64,000 nt of DNA from an uncultured bacterium (lineage in GTDB: Bacteria > Actinomycetota > Coriobacteriia > Coriobacteriales > Coriobacteriaceae), in NCBI GenBank assembly GCA_905216145.1, contig CAJMST010000003.1, positions 100,229-164,228 on the forward strand, written 5' to 3'. The notes under the pieces were generated by a model that worked only from the letters and a program-made list of their open reading frames with translations, was not told the origin of the DNA and searched no databases. The position numbers and the translations under genes were made by a program. Position 1 is the stretch's first letter. Every line of letters starts with the position of its first letter. Shown here in pieces: positions 1-8,114 of the stretch.

Positions 1-482
1 TCCAGCTGGGCACCAAGTACTCCGAGGCCATGGGTGCTACCTTTATGGACGAGGACGGCAAGGAGAAGCCGCTTATCATGGGTTGCTACGGCGTGGGCGT
101 GTCTCGCTCGCTCGCTGCCGTCGTGGAGCAGCACAACGACGAGCATGGCATCGTCTGGCCGGTCTCCGTTGCCCCGTACGAGGTTGCGGTGATTCCGCTC
201 GACCCCAAGAAGGAGGAGTGCGCTACCGTTTGCGAACAGATCGTTGATGGCCTGTGCGCCGAGGGTATCGAGGTTGTCGTCGACGATCGCGATGAGCGTC
301 CCGGCTTTAAGTTTGCCGACAATGACCTTATGGGCTTCCCGTATCAGGTGGTGCTCGGCAAGCGTGGCCTTAAGAACGGCACCGTTGAGCTCAAGGACCG
401 TGCCACGGGCGAGCGCGAGGACGTGGCGATCGACGAGGTCGTCGCCAAGGTCGCCGAGCTTGTGAAGGCTGCCCGCCGTTAA
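1..482 (+). CDS. proS: Proline--tRNA ligase, C-terminal part (truncated by window edge)
   Basis: Charges tRNA-Pro with proline in the cytoplasm. Only about the last 160 residues are inside the window; the reading frame is open from base 3. Visible are the class II motif 3 region (MGCYGVGVSRSLAAV) with its ATP-binding arginine, followed by the anticodon-binding alpha/beta domain (VAPYEVAVIPLD to the end). The stop is TAA at 480-482 and a strong terminator follows 30 bp later, so this is the last gene of its transcript. The family assignment is firm; the N-terminal part and any editing domain cannot be seen. Confidence 0.95.
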   Translation, partial: QLGTKYSEAMGATFMDEDGKEKPLIMGCYGVGVSRSLAAVVEQHNDEHGIVWPVSVAPYEVAVIPLDPKKEECATVCEQIVDGLCAEGIEVVVDDRDERPGFKFADNDLMGFPYQVVLGKRGLKNGTVELKDRATGEREDVAIDEVVAKVAELVKAARR

Positions 483-512
483 TCGGCGATTTCGCTTGTA
501 GTTCGATATACG

Positions 513-562
513 GGACGGCCCCGCATTTCTCCAGATAGGGGAGATGCGGGGCCGTCCTTTTA
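513..562 (+). terminator. Rho-independent terminator of proS
   Basis: A 14-bp GC-rich stem (513-526 with 544-557) is followed by TTTTAT. It lies 30 bp after the proS stop. Confidence 0.85.
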
Positions 563-587
563 TCTTGTCGGCGCGCTCAATCGCTAA

Positions 588-630
588 AAGGAAAAACCCC
601 ACAGCCCATGCGAGCTGCGGGGTTTTCCTT
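588..630. terminator. Bidirectional terminator between convergent genes
   Basis: The inverted repeat 588-605 with 614-630 has A-rich and T-rich flanks on both sides. It lies 34 bp downstream of the minus-strand kinase-like gene and could also back up proS termination. Confidence 0.75.
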
Positions 631-663
631 TGTGCCTCCGATGCGAAATGAATCGCTCAGATA

Positions 664-1428
664 TTACTGATAATCGACGACGTCGATCCAGTTCTTAAGG
701 AACTCATCGTTCACGTTGCGCTTACGAGCGAGCTCGGAAGCGGCAACGATGCTCGTCCACTGACGCACGACCTGCATGGGCATGTCGGCGCGGTCGCAGT
801 AGAGCTCCAGGTAGGCCTCGGCCTGATCCTTGCTGTTGAGGGCAAAGAGCAGGTAGGTGGTGGCAACGTCGGCAGCAGGGGAGCCCTGGGTGGCGTGTGC
901 CCAGTCGCAGACGTACAGCTGACCGTCGTCGCCGACGATGACGTTGGAGGGGTTGAAGTCGCCGTGGCAAACCTTGAACTCCTTGGTCATACCGTCCAGA
1001 CGCTCCTGAAGGTTGTAGCGCGTGGTGGCATTGAGCTGATCAAGGCTGTCGATCATGCGGGCGAACTTGTCGCGCTGACGGTTGAGCAGCGGGGAGGTGT
1101 AGCCGTGGATCTCGATCTGGAGGTCGACGAACATCTCGAGGTACTCACCGAAGCGCTGGGGCTCGGCAGTCATCTTCTCGGCAAGGGTAGTGCCCGGAAC
1201 CTTCTCGGTCACGAGCGCCCAGCCGTTGGCGTTCTCGAGCTGGGAAACCTCGAGAGCCTTGGGGCTGCGGATGCCGCACTCATTGATGCGGGCAAGATTC
1301 AAAGCCTCGTTGAACACGTCGGAGACGGGCTTGTTCTCGTTAAAGACCTTGACGATCTTGTCGCCCAGGTCGTAAACGACCTTGTTGCCACGGCGGACGA
1401 GCTCGGTCTTGGAATCGGGTAGCAGCAT
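664..1428 (-). CDS. Aminoglycoside phosphotransferase-like / small-molecule kinase family protein
   Basis: A 254-residue protein of the protein-kinase-like APH/choline-kinase fold. The N-lobe carries a likely ATP-binding lysine (K27 in DKIVKVF). The catalytic loop HGDFNPSN is at 155-162 and the metal-binding aspartate D175 sits in CDWAH. These are the family hallmarks for phosphotransfer to a small hydroxylated substrate, but the substrate cannot be read from sequence. Many gut bacteria carry relatives of this size that are not resistance genes, so antibiotic resistance should not be assumed. The start ATG at 1428 has AAAGGAT upstream. It follows adhE on the same strand after a GC-rich hairpin. 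Confidence 0.8.
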   Translation of the reverse strand: MLLPDSKTELVRRGNKVVYDLGDKIVKVFNENKPVSDVFNEALNLARINECGIRSPKALEVSQLENANGWALVTEKVPGTTLAEKMTAEPQRFGEYLEMFVDLQIEIHGYTSPLLNRQRDKFARMIDSLDQLNATTRYNLQERLDGMTKEFKVCHGDFNPSNVIVGDDGQLYVCDWAHATQGSPAADVATTYLLFALNSKDQAEAYLELYCDRADMPMQVVRQWTSIVAASELARKRNVNDEFLKNWIDVVDYQ

Positions 1429-1460
1429 GGTTGCATCCTTTCAACGATGCGATAGAAGCG

Positions 1461-1499
1461 ACGGCGGGGGTGTGTGAAACACCCGTGCACCCCCGCCGT
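1461..1499 (-). terminator. GC-rich hairpin downstream of adhE
   Basis: A perfect 12-bp stem (1461-1472 with 1488-1499) begins 18 bp after the adhE stop. On the minus strand the bases after the stem are not a clean U-tract, so it may attenuate transcription or protect the 3' end rather than fully terminate. Confidence 0.5.
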
Positions 1500-1516
1500 T
1501 AAAAACCGTGCTAGAA

Positions 1517-4165
1517 CTAGCAGACGGCGTAATCCTGAGGCTCTCGGCCGTAGTAGGCGTCCAGGTAGAGCTCCTTGATCTCGCTCATGAGCGGGTAGCG
1601 CGGGTTAGCGCCGGTGCACTGGTCGTTGAATGCCTGCTCGGTCATCTCGTCGAGGGTGTCGAGGAAGTACTTCTCGTCAACGCCGTACTCAGCGATGGTG
1701 TGCTTGACACCGATGAAGTCGCAGAGCTCGGTGAGCTTGGTGATGAAGTTCTCGAAGACCTCACGGTCGTCCTTGCCGTCGATGCCGCAGTAACGAGCCA
1801 TCTCGGCGTAGTTGTGCAGCGCGTTGGGGTAAGGATACTGAGAGAAGGTTCCCATCTTGACAGGAGCCTCGGCGGCGTTGTAACGCATGACGCGGGTCAG
1901 GATGACGGCGTTTGCGAGGCCGTGGGGCAGATGGTGGAAAGCGCCGAGCTTGTGGGCCATGGAGTGGTTGAGGCCCAGGAAGGCGTTACCGAATGCCATA
2001 CCGGCCATGCAGGATGCGTTGTGCATCTCCTCGCGAGCGTGCGGATCCTTGGCACCGTTGGTGAAGGAGCTCGGGAGGTTCTCGAAGACGAGCTTTGCGG
2101 CGCGCTCGGAGAGGCCCTTGGTGTAATCGGAAGCCATGATGGAGACGTAGGACTCGATGGCGTGGGTCATGACGTCAATACCGGAAGCTGCGGTGAGGCC
2201 CTTCGGGGCGGTCATGCAGTTGTCGGCGTCGACGATAGCCATGTTGGGGAGCAGCGCGTAGTCGGCGAGCGGCCACTTGATGCCGGTCTCCTTGTCGGTG
2301 ATGATGGCGAACGGCGTGCACTCGGAGCCAGTGCCCGAAGAGGTCGGGACGGCGACGAAGTAAGCCTTCTTGCCCATCTCGGGGAAGGTGAAGATACGCT
2401 TGCGGATGTCCATGAAGTCCATGGCCATGTCCTCGAAGTTCGCCTCGGGGTGCTCGTACATCATCCACATGATCTTGCCGGCGTCCATTGCGGAACCGCC
2501 GCCGACGGCGATGATGACATCCGGCTCGAAGAGCGTCATCTGCTTGGCGCCGCGACGTGCGCACTGCAGGGAGGGATCGGGCTCAACGTCGTAGAAGCAG
2601 TCGTGAGCGATGCCCATCTCATCGAGCTTGGCCTCGATGGCACGCGTGTTGCCATTCTTGAAGAGGAACTGGTCGGTAACGATGAAGGCGCGCTTCTTGC
2701 CCATTACGGTGCCGAGCTCGTCGAGTGCGACGGGCGTGCAGCCCTTCTTGAAGTAGACCTTCTCGGGTGCGCGGAACCACAGCATGTTCTCGCGGCGCTC
2801 TGCCACGGTCTTGACGTTGATCAAGTGCTTCACCCCAACGTTCTCGGAGACGGAGTTGCCACCCCAGGAGCCGCAGCCCAGGGTTAGAGACGGCTTCATG
2901 CCGAAGTTGTAGAGGTCACCGATGCCGCCGTGCGAGGACGGGGTGTTGATGACGATGCGGCAGGCCTTCATGACGTGCTGGAACTTAGCGATCTTCTCGC
3001 TCTGTGCCGGGTGCACGTAGAGAGAGGCGGTGTGGCCCGGGCCACCTGCGAGGACGAGGTGCTCTGCCTTGTCAACGGCCTCCTGGAAGTCCTTGGCGTG
3101 ATACATAGCGAGGACCGGGGAGAGCTTCTCGTGGGAGAACTCTTCCTTCTCGGGATCGGTGGAGGTGACCTCGGCGATCAGGATCTTGGTCTTGGCGGGA
3201 ACCTCGATGCCGGCGAGCTCGGCGATCTTGGCGGCAGCCATGCCGGGGATGCGGTGATCGAGTGCGCCGTTCTTGAACATGGCGGCACGCAGGGCGTCCA
3301 TCTCGGCACCCTGCTTGACGAAGTAGCAGCCGCGACGCTGGAACTCAGCCTTGACATCCTTGTAGATGGAGTCGAGGACGGTGACGGACTGCTCGGAAGC
3401 GCAGATCATGCCGTTGTCGAACGTCTTGGAGTGGATGATGGAGTTGACGGCGAGCTTGATGTCCGCGGTATCGTCGATGATGACCGGGGTGTTGCCGGCG
3501 CCGACGCCGAGTGCGGGCTTACCGGAGGAGTAAGCAGCCTTGACCATGCCCGGGCCACCGGTTGCGAGAATGATGTCGACGTCGCGCATGACCATGTTGG
3601 TCAGCTCGATGGACGGCTTGTCGACCCAGCCGATGATGCCCTCAGGAGCACCGGCCTTGACAGCTGCGTCGAGAACGAGCTTGGCGGCGGCGATGGTGCA
3701 CTTGGCGGCTGCCGGGTGCGGGGAGATGATGATGGCGTTACGGGTCTTCAGGCAGATGAGCGTCTTGAAGATGGCCGTGGAGGTCGGGTTGGTGGTCGGG
3801 ATGACAGCGCCAACGATACCGATCGGCTCGGCGACCTTGGTGATGCCGTAAGCGTCGTCGCGCTCGATGACACCGCAGGTCTTGGTGTTCTTGTAAGCGT
3901 TGTAGATGTACTCAGCGGCGTAGTGGTTCTTGATGACCTTGTCCTCGAGAACGCCACGGCCTGTCTCCTCGATGGCGAGCTTGGCCAAAGGAATACGAGC
4001 CTTGTTGGCGGCCATAGCAGCCTCGTAGAAGATCTTGTCTACCTGCTCCTGAGTGTACTCAGCGAATTTAGCCTGGGCCTCACGCATAGATTTGAGTTTG
4101 GCCTCAAGCGCCTCCACGTTGTCCACGATGGCGGGAGTAGTGTTTTCCGGTGACTTTTTCACCAT
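1517..4165 (-). CDS. adhE: Bifunctional acetaldehyde-CoA / alcohol dehydrogenase AdhE
   Basis: Reduces acetyl-CoA to acetaldehyde and then ethanol, oxidising two NADH; a main redox outlet in fermenters. At 882 residues it has the normal full fusion length. The N-terminal aldehyde dehydrogenase half (about 1-450) has the nucleophile C255 in GMICASEQS. The C-terminal iron-dependent alcohol dehydrogenase half has the cofactor loop GGGSAMDAGK (about 555-564) and a metal-ligand set D664, H668, H734, H748 with the same spacing as E. coli AdhE. AdhE usually assembles into helical spirosomes. ATG at 4165 has AAGGAG upstream on the minus strand. It is preceded by a 400-bp intergenic region, consistent with its own regulated promoter. 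Confidence 0.97.
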   Translation of the reverse strand: MVKKSPENTTPAIVDNVEALEAKLKSMREAQAKFAEYTQEQVDKIFYEAAMAANKARIPLAKLAIEETGRGVLEDKVIKNHYAAEYIYNAYKNTKTCGVIERDDAYGITKVAEPIGIVGAVIPTTNPTSTAIFKTLICLKTRNAIIISPHPAAAKCTIAAAKLVLDAAVKAGAPEGIIGWVDKPSIELTNMVMRDVDIILATGGPGMVKAAYSSGKPALGVGAGNTPVIIDDTADIKLAVNSIIHSKTFDNGMICASEQSVTVLDSIYKDVKAEFQRRGCYFVKQGAEMDALRAAMFKNGALDHRIPGMAAAKIAELAGIEVPAKTKILIAEVTSTDPEKEEFSHEKLSPVLAMYHAKDFQEAVDKAEHLVLAGGPGHTASLYVHPAQSEKIAKFQHVMKACRIVINTPSSHGGIGDLYNFGMKPSLTLGCGSWGGNSVSENVGVKHLINVKTVAERRENMLWFRAPEKVYFKKGCTPVALDELGTVMGKKRAFIVTDQFLFKNGNTRAIEAKLDEMGIAHDCFYDVEPDPSLQCARRGAKQMTLFEPDVIIAVGGGSAMDAGKIMWMMYEHPEANFEDMAMDFMDIRKRIFTFPEMGKKAYFVAVPTSSGTGSECTPFAIITDKETGIKWPLADYALLPNMAIVDADNCMTAPKGLTAASGIDVMTHAIESYVSIMASDYTKGLSERAAKLVFENLPSSFTNGAKDPHAREEMHNASCMAGMAFGNAFLGLNHSMAHKLGAFHHLPHGLANAVILTRVMRYNAAEAPVKMGTFSQYPYPNALHNYAEMARYCGIDGKDDREVFENFITKLTELCDFIGVKHTIAEYGVDEKYFLDTLDEMTEQAFNDQCTGANPRYPLMSEIKELYLDAYYGREPQDYAVC

Positions 4166-4471
4166 TTGTGTCTCCTTGCGATCGGAGATTTACCCTACGC
4201 CTTGCATGATAGCAAGAAATAATTCGGTAAACGGTCAGATTCCCGTAAAAGGCATACTAAAACGCTTCAATCAAATGAACCGTTTCAACTAAATTATGCT
4301 ACTTAGCGTAGGAAAGATCGGATGCTTTGCGCCTTGTAGGTGCCCTGAAGCCGTATTGGCCAGCATTTGGTTCCAGAGGGTTTTTGGCTTAAAGGCGTCG
4401 GGTTATCGAGAACGACTTTTGCATATTCATATGTTAGTAGTTGTCGTCTTACGATCAGTTGGTAGTCAATA
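4166..4471. other. Intergenic region upstream of adhE (regulatory)
   Basis: About 300 bp without a credible gene. It holds the adhE 5' untranslated region, a 12-bp palindrome TGAACCGTTTCA (4275-4286) and AT-rich stretches, but no minus-strand promoter with both good -35 and -10 boxes. A weak -10 (TATCAT on the minus strand, near 4205-4210) is possible. Nothing else was recognised between about 4310 and 4471. Confidence 0.5.
4275..4286. promoter_or_regulatory. Candidate LacI-type operator upstream of adhE
   Basis: TGAACCGTTTCA is a perfect 12-bp palindrome of the TGAA-n4-TTCA kind bound by many LacI-family regulators. It lies 110 bp upstream of the adhE start. A related half sequence AACGCTTCAATCA is at 4261-4273. 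No cognate regulator gene is in the window. Confidence 0.3.
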
Positions 4472-4508
4472 AACCAAAAAGGCGCCCTCCGTAGGGGAGG
4501 GCGCCTTT
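4472..4508 (-). terminator. rpmB: Rho-independent terminator of rpmB
   Basis: A GC-rich stem (4479-4490 with 4495-4508) followed on the minus strand by TTTTTGG, about 70 bp after the rpmB stop. Confidence 0.85.
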
Positions 4509-4576
4509 GGTAAGTTCTATGTGAACGCGAGGTCTTTGACCCGGAGAGTCCGAGGTACTTGTTGGTAAGACCTTAT

Positions 4577-4765
4577 TTACGAGCGCGCAACCTTGCCGGA
4601 CTTGAGGCAGGTGGAGCAAACGTTCATCTTGCGACGGTGACCATCGACGACGACGTAAACGCGCTGGATGTTGGGGCGGAACTTACGGTTGGTGACGCGG
4701 TGAGAGTGGCTGATGGAGCGACCGGCAACGGGGTGCTTACCGCAAACTTCGCAAACTTTGGACAT
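4577..4765 (-). CDS. rpmB: 50S ribosomal protein bL28
   Basis: A 62-residue ribosomal protein that binds 23S rRNA. It begins MSKVCEVCGK and carries two CxxC pairs (C5/C8 and C50/C53), i.e. the zinc-binding form of bL28. The start is placed at 4765 rather than at an upstream in-frame ATG because AGGAGG sits just ahead of it on the minus strand. Monocistronic, with its own terminator. Confidence 0.96.
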   Translation of the reverse strand: MSKVCEVCGKHPVAGRSISHSHRVTNRKFRPNIQRVYVVVDGHRRKMNVCSTCLKSGKVARS

Positions 4766-4819
4766 AACTGACCCTCCTTGGGCGACAAACGAACATGTCG
4801 CGTTAACAAACAAGCCTGA

Positions 4820-4825
4820 ACTATA
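4820..4825 (-). promoter_or_regulatory. rpmB: Candidate -10 element of rpmB
   Basis: TATAGT read on the minus strand, 55 bp upstream of the rpmB start codon. No strong -35 at ideal spacing was seen. Confidence 0.4.
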
Positions 4826-5089
4826 GCACAGAAGTCGCTCCCTGTGCGCAATCTACACAGAGATATTCCTCTTTTGGCGATAGTGCTCACGCCACGGCCC
4901 TGGACGTAGATCCGATTTGCGTGCAGCAGAGGGGATTATGCCAGCTCGTGCGTGCGTTTTCAAGCTCGTCCCACAAATATATAGGTTTATTGAGCTTTGG
5001 GCTCCGTTTACGGATTGCTCTGTATTTATGCTCGCAATTAAGCTCGAGGTTGGCTACACTATCCCATGACCATTAAAGGGGTACGAGAT
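4826..5089. other. Intergenic region between rpmB and the pyr leader
   Basis: No gene was seen. The right end should contain the pyr promoter; TACACT at 5055-5060 is a plausible -10, 35 bp before the leader hairpins, with no convincing -35. Confidence 0.4.
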
Positions 5090-5176
5090 ACCCACATGGA
5101 ATTACATAGCTGCCCAAAGAGCAGCCCTTCCTGTGGGTGTCTGGTCCGCTTTAAGCGGTCGGGCATCTATTTTTTT
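5090..5176 (+). promoter_or_regulatory. pyr operon leader: PyrR-type binding hairpin plus attenuator terminator
   Basis: Two consecutive RNA hairpins precede pyrR. The first pairs ACCCACA (5090-5096) and GGAA (5098-5101) with TTCC (5128-5131) and TGTGGGT (5132-5138) around an apical stem GCTG/CAGC whose loop reads CCCAAAGAG. This layout (lower stem, internal loop, upper stem, purine-rich loop) resembles PyrR binding loops. The second hairpin (5138-5166) is followed by seven Ts at 5170-5176, an intrinsic terminator 39 bp before pyrR. In known systems UMP-bound PyrR stabilises the first hairpin and so allows the terminator. The mechanism here is inferred from the fold and from pyrR being next. 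Confidence 0.6.
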
Positions 5177-5215
5177 GACTGTGTCAGCAGTCAAGACATG
5201 TGAGGAAGGAGATCG

Positions 5216-5800
5216 ATGGGCACGACTTCCCCCAAGGCGGTCATCATGGACGAGACCGCCGTCAATCGAGCGATGACCCGCATCGCGCACGAGATTCTCG
5301 AGCGCAACGAGGGCTGTGAAGACCTCGCTCTGGTCGGCATCGTCACGCGCGGCGACCTTCTGGCAAAGAAGCTCGCCGAGGAGATCAAGGAGATCGAGGG
5401 CGTCGACGTTCCGCTCGGCAGCCTCGACATCAGCTTCTACCGCGATGACTATGCGACCAATTTCGCTCCCGCGATCCACGCCACCAACATTCCCTTTAGC
5501 GTCGACGGCAAGCGCGTCGTGCTGGTGGACGACATCCTGTATACGGGCCGTACCATTCGCGCCGCTCTCGACGCCGTCATGGACCTGGGCCGTCCGAACC
5601 GCATTGAGCTGGCTGTCCTCGTTGACCGCGGCCACCGCGAGCTCCCCATCTCGCCGGACTTTGTCGGCAAGAACGTTCCCTCGTCGCATGAGGAGAACGT
5701 GCACCTATATATGAAGGAAGTCGACGGCCACACCGCCGTCGAGATTAACGACGTCGCGCCGGGTTCCCACGTGGGCTCCGCGCCGCTGGGAGGTGAGTAG
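5216..5800 (+). CDS. pyrR: Bifunctional pyr operon regulator / uracil phosphoribosyltransferase PyrR
   Basis: PyrR binds pyr mRNA leaders in response to uridine nucleotides and has some uracil phosphoribosyltransferase activity. At 194 residues it is slightly longer than the usual ~180. The PRPP-binding loop VVLVDDILYTGRT is at 101-113, and the basic RNA-binding face typical of the family is expected around the conserved arginines (RGHRELPI). ATG at 5216 with AAGGAG just upstream. It is first in pyrRBCKDF, directly behind its probable target leader. Its end overlaps or abuts the pyrB ribosome-binding region. Confidence 0.95.
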   Translation: MGTTSPKAVIMDETAVNRAMTRIAHEILERNEGCEDLALVGIVTRGDLLAKKLAEEIKEIEGVDVPLGSLDISFYRDDYATNFAPAIHATNIPFSVDGKRVVLVDDILYTGRTIRAALDAVMDLGRPNRIELAVLVDRGHRELPISPDFVGKNVPSSHEENVHLYMKEVDGHTAVEINDVAPGSHVGSAPLGGE

Positions 5801-5804
5801 TACC

Positions 5805-6749
5805 GTGGCGTTCAACCATAAGCACCTGATCGACATTACCGAGTACTCCGAAGAGGACATCAAGCTCATCCTCGAGACCGCCAAGGCGTTCTCCGAGGTT
5901 AACGAGCGTGCGATCAAGAAGGTCCCCACGCTCAAGGGCAAGACCATCGTCAACATGTTCAACGAGCCCTCGACGCGCACCCGTAGCTCCTTCGAGCTCG
6001 CCGAGAAGCGTCTTTCGGCCGACAGCCTCAACTTTGGCGGCTCCTCGACCTCCACGGTCAAGGGCGAGAGCCTCGTCGATACCGTCGAGACCCTCAACGC
6101 CTATAAGATCGACTGCATCGTTGTGCGCGACAAGCACGCCGGCGCTCCCTACATCGTCACGCAGAACTCGCCCGCGAGCGTCATCTGCGCCGGTGACGGC
6201 AAGCACAACCACCCCACGCAGGCCCTGCTCGACCTGTACACCATCTGGGAGCACAAGGGTGACTTCCACGGTCTGAAGGTCGCCGTCGTCGGCGATATCG
6301 CGCACTCCCGCGTCTGCGGCTCGCTGATCCCCGCCCTTAAGATCATGGGCTGCGAGACCTACGCCGTCGCCCCCGGCACGCTGCTGCCGCCGGCGCCCGA
6401 GGTCCTGGGCTGCGACCACGTGACGAGCGACCTCGATTCCGTCCTGCCCGAGCTGGACGTCGTCTACATGCTGCGCGTGCAGCAGGAGCGCCTCGAGGGT
6501 GCCCCGTTCCCCACGATTCGCGAGTACCACAAGCTCTTCGGCCTGACCAAGGACCGCGAGAAGCTCATGAAGCCCGACGCGATCATCTGCCACCCGGGCC
6601 CCATCAACCGCGGTGTCGAGTTCGACTCCTATATGGCCGACCACCCGCAACGCTCCGTCATCCTGGAGCAGGTCTACGCCGGTATCTGCGTGCGTATGGC
6701 TATCCTGTATCTGCTGCTTGGAGGTGCCGATAATGGCCTTGCTTCTTAA
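5805..6749 (+). CDS. pyrB: Aspartate carbamoyltransferase catalytic subunit
   Basis: Condenses carbamoyl phosphate with aspartate, the first committed step of pyrimidine synthesis. At 314 residues it is normal for catalytic chains. The carbamoyl-phosphate motif STRTR is at 56-60 and HPTQ at 136-139. The GTG at 5805 is preferred: GGGAGG at 5788-5793 is well spaced for it. A GTG at 5793 in the same frame sits inside that ribosome-binding site and would add four residues. No regulatory chain pyrI is next to it, so control is probably only through the leader. The gene overlaps pyrC by 17 bp, implying translational coupling. Confidence 0.95.
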   Translation: MAFNHKHLIDITEYSEEDIKLILETAKAFSEVNERAIKKVPTLKGKTIVNMFNEPSTRTRSSFELAEKRLSADSLNFGGSSTSTVKGESLVDTVETLNAYKIDCIVVRDKHAGAPYIVTQNSPASVICAGDGKHNHPTQALLDLYTIWEHKGDFHGLKVAVVGDIAHSRVCGSLIPALKIMGCETYAVAPGTLLPPAPEVLGCDHVTSDLDSVLPELDVVYMLRVQQERLEGAPFPTIREYHKLFGLTKDREKLMKPDAIICHPGPINRGVEFDSYMADHPQRSVILEQVYAGICVRMAILYLLLGGADNGLAS

Positions 6750-8022
6750 GAATGCCCACGTCGTCGACCCGTCCGTCGAGCTTGACGGTGTCGTTGACGT
6801 CCTGATTGACGGCGACAAGATCGCCGAGGTCGGCGAGAATCTCGCCGTCGAGGGAGCCGAGGTCCGCGATCTTTCCGGCAAGTACCTCGTCCCTGGCCTG
6901 GTGGATATGCACGTTCACCTTCGCGAGCCCGGCTACGAGGTCAAAGAGGACATCGAGAGCGGCACCCGCGCAGCTGCCAAGGGCGGCTTTACCGGCGTGT
7001 GCGCCATGCCCAACACCGATCCCGTCACCGATAACGGCACCGTCGTGGAGTTCGTCAAGTCCCGTGCTGCCGAGGTCGGTCACTGCCGCGTCTATCCGTC
7101 GGGCGCCATGACCCGCGGTCTTAAGGGCGAGGCCATGTCCGAGATGGGCGATATGGTCGCCCACGGCGCCGTCGCCTTCACCGACGACGGTCGCGGCGTG
7201 CAGGGCGCGGGCATGCTCCGTCGTTGCATGGACTACGGCAAGATGTTCGGCAAGGTCTTTATGAGCCACTGCCAGGACGAGGATCTGGTCGGCCACGGCC
7301 AGATCAACGAGGGCAAGGTCTCGACCCGTCTGGCTCTCGAGGGTTGGCCGGCTGCCGGCGAGGAGCTCCAGATCGCCCGCGACATCGAGATCGCCAAGCT
7401 GACTGGTGCCAAGCTGCACATCCAGCACATCTCCACCGCCCATGGTCTGGAGATCGTGCGTGCCGGTAAGGCCGCTGGCGTTCAGGTTACCTGCGAGGCC
7501 ACCCCGCACCACATGTTCCTGACCGAGAACGACCTGGACGAGACCTACAACACTTCGCTCAAGGTCAACCCGCCGCTGCGTACCGAGGAGGATGCCGAGG
7601 CCATTCGTCAGGGCGTCATCGACGGCACCGTCGACGTTATCGTCACCGATCACGCTCCCCACACCCCGTGGGAGAAGGCCCGCGAGTTCGAGCTTGCGCC
7701 CTTTGGCATGATCGGCCTCGAGACCTCGCTGTCGCTCGTACTCACCGAGCTGGTCAACACGGGCAAGATGAGCATGGGCCGTATGGTCGAGCTCATGGCC
7801 ATCAAGCCGCGTGAGATCCTGGGCCTCGACCAGGTTCAGGTCAAGGCGGGCTCCGTTGCCGACCTGACCGTGTTCGACGCGTCCGCCACCTGGACGGTTG
7901 GCGAGGACGGTTACGAGTCGCGCGCCGAGAACTCCGGTTTTGCCGGCCGCACGCTCACCGGTCGTGCCACCGATGTGTTTGTCGGCGGTAAGCAGACGCT
8001 TGCCGACGGCTGCATCTGCTAG
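6733..8022 (+). CDS. pyrC: Dihydroorotase
   Basis: Closes carbamoyl-aspartate to dihydroorotate. A 429-residue amidohydrolase of the longer type I/III class, with the metal-binding DMHVHLREPG at 58-67 and the late aspartate in VTDHAPHTPWEK. It starts MALLLKNAHVVDP at the ATG at 6733, inside the end of pyrB, with GGAGGTG upstream. In several Gram-positive bacteria this class associates with PyrB, which fits the overlap. Confidence 0.96.
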   Translation: MALLLKNAHVVDPSVELDGVVDVLIDGDKIAEVGENLAVEGAEVRDLSGKYLVPGLVDMHVHLREPGYEVKEDIESGTRAAAKGGFTGVCAMPNTDPVTDNGTVVEFVKSRAAEVGHCRVYPSGAMTRGLKGEAMSEMGDMVAHGAVAFTDDGRGVQGAGMLRRCMDYGKMFGKVFMSHCQDEDLVGHGQINEGKVSTRLALEGWPAAGEELQIARDIEIAKLTGAKLHIQHISTAHGLEIVRAGKAAGVQVTCEATPHHMFLTENDLDETYNTSLKVNPPLRTEEDAEAIRQGVIDGTVDVIVTDHAPHTPWEKAREFELAPFGMIGLETSLSLVLTELVNTGKMSMGRMVELMAIKPREILGLDQVQVKAGSVADLTVFDASATWTVGEDGYESRAENSGFAGRTLTGRATDVFVGGKQTLADGCIC

Positions 8023-8042
8023 CATAGCCTTATCGCTTTTGT

Positions 8043-8073
8043 GCGCGGCGCCCTTGCGGTGCCGCGCTTTCTG
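8043..8073 (+). terminator. Hairpin between pyrC and pyrK, possible partial terminator
   Basis: GCGCGGC (8043-8049) pairs with GCCGCGC (8061-8067), followed by TTTCTGTTCG. The U-tract is broken, so it is more likely an attenuator or an mRNA-stability element within the operon. Confidence 0.35.
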
Positions 8074-8114
8074 TTCGTTTTGACCATGCAACCGCATGGG
8101 GGATTGGAGCGTCT

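Noticed and set aside
664..1428. An aminoglycoside resistance gene
   Set aside because: Only the general kinase fold is visible. Nothing identifies an aminoglycoside substrate, and the genomic context is housekeeping.
1508..2887. Long plus-strand open frames across adhE
   Set aside because: Antisense shadows of adhE with biased composition; AdhE motifs on the minus strand are complete.
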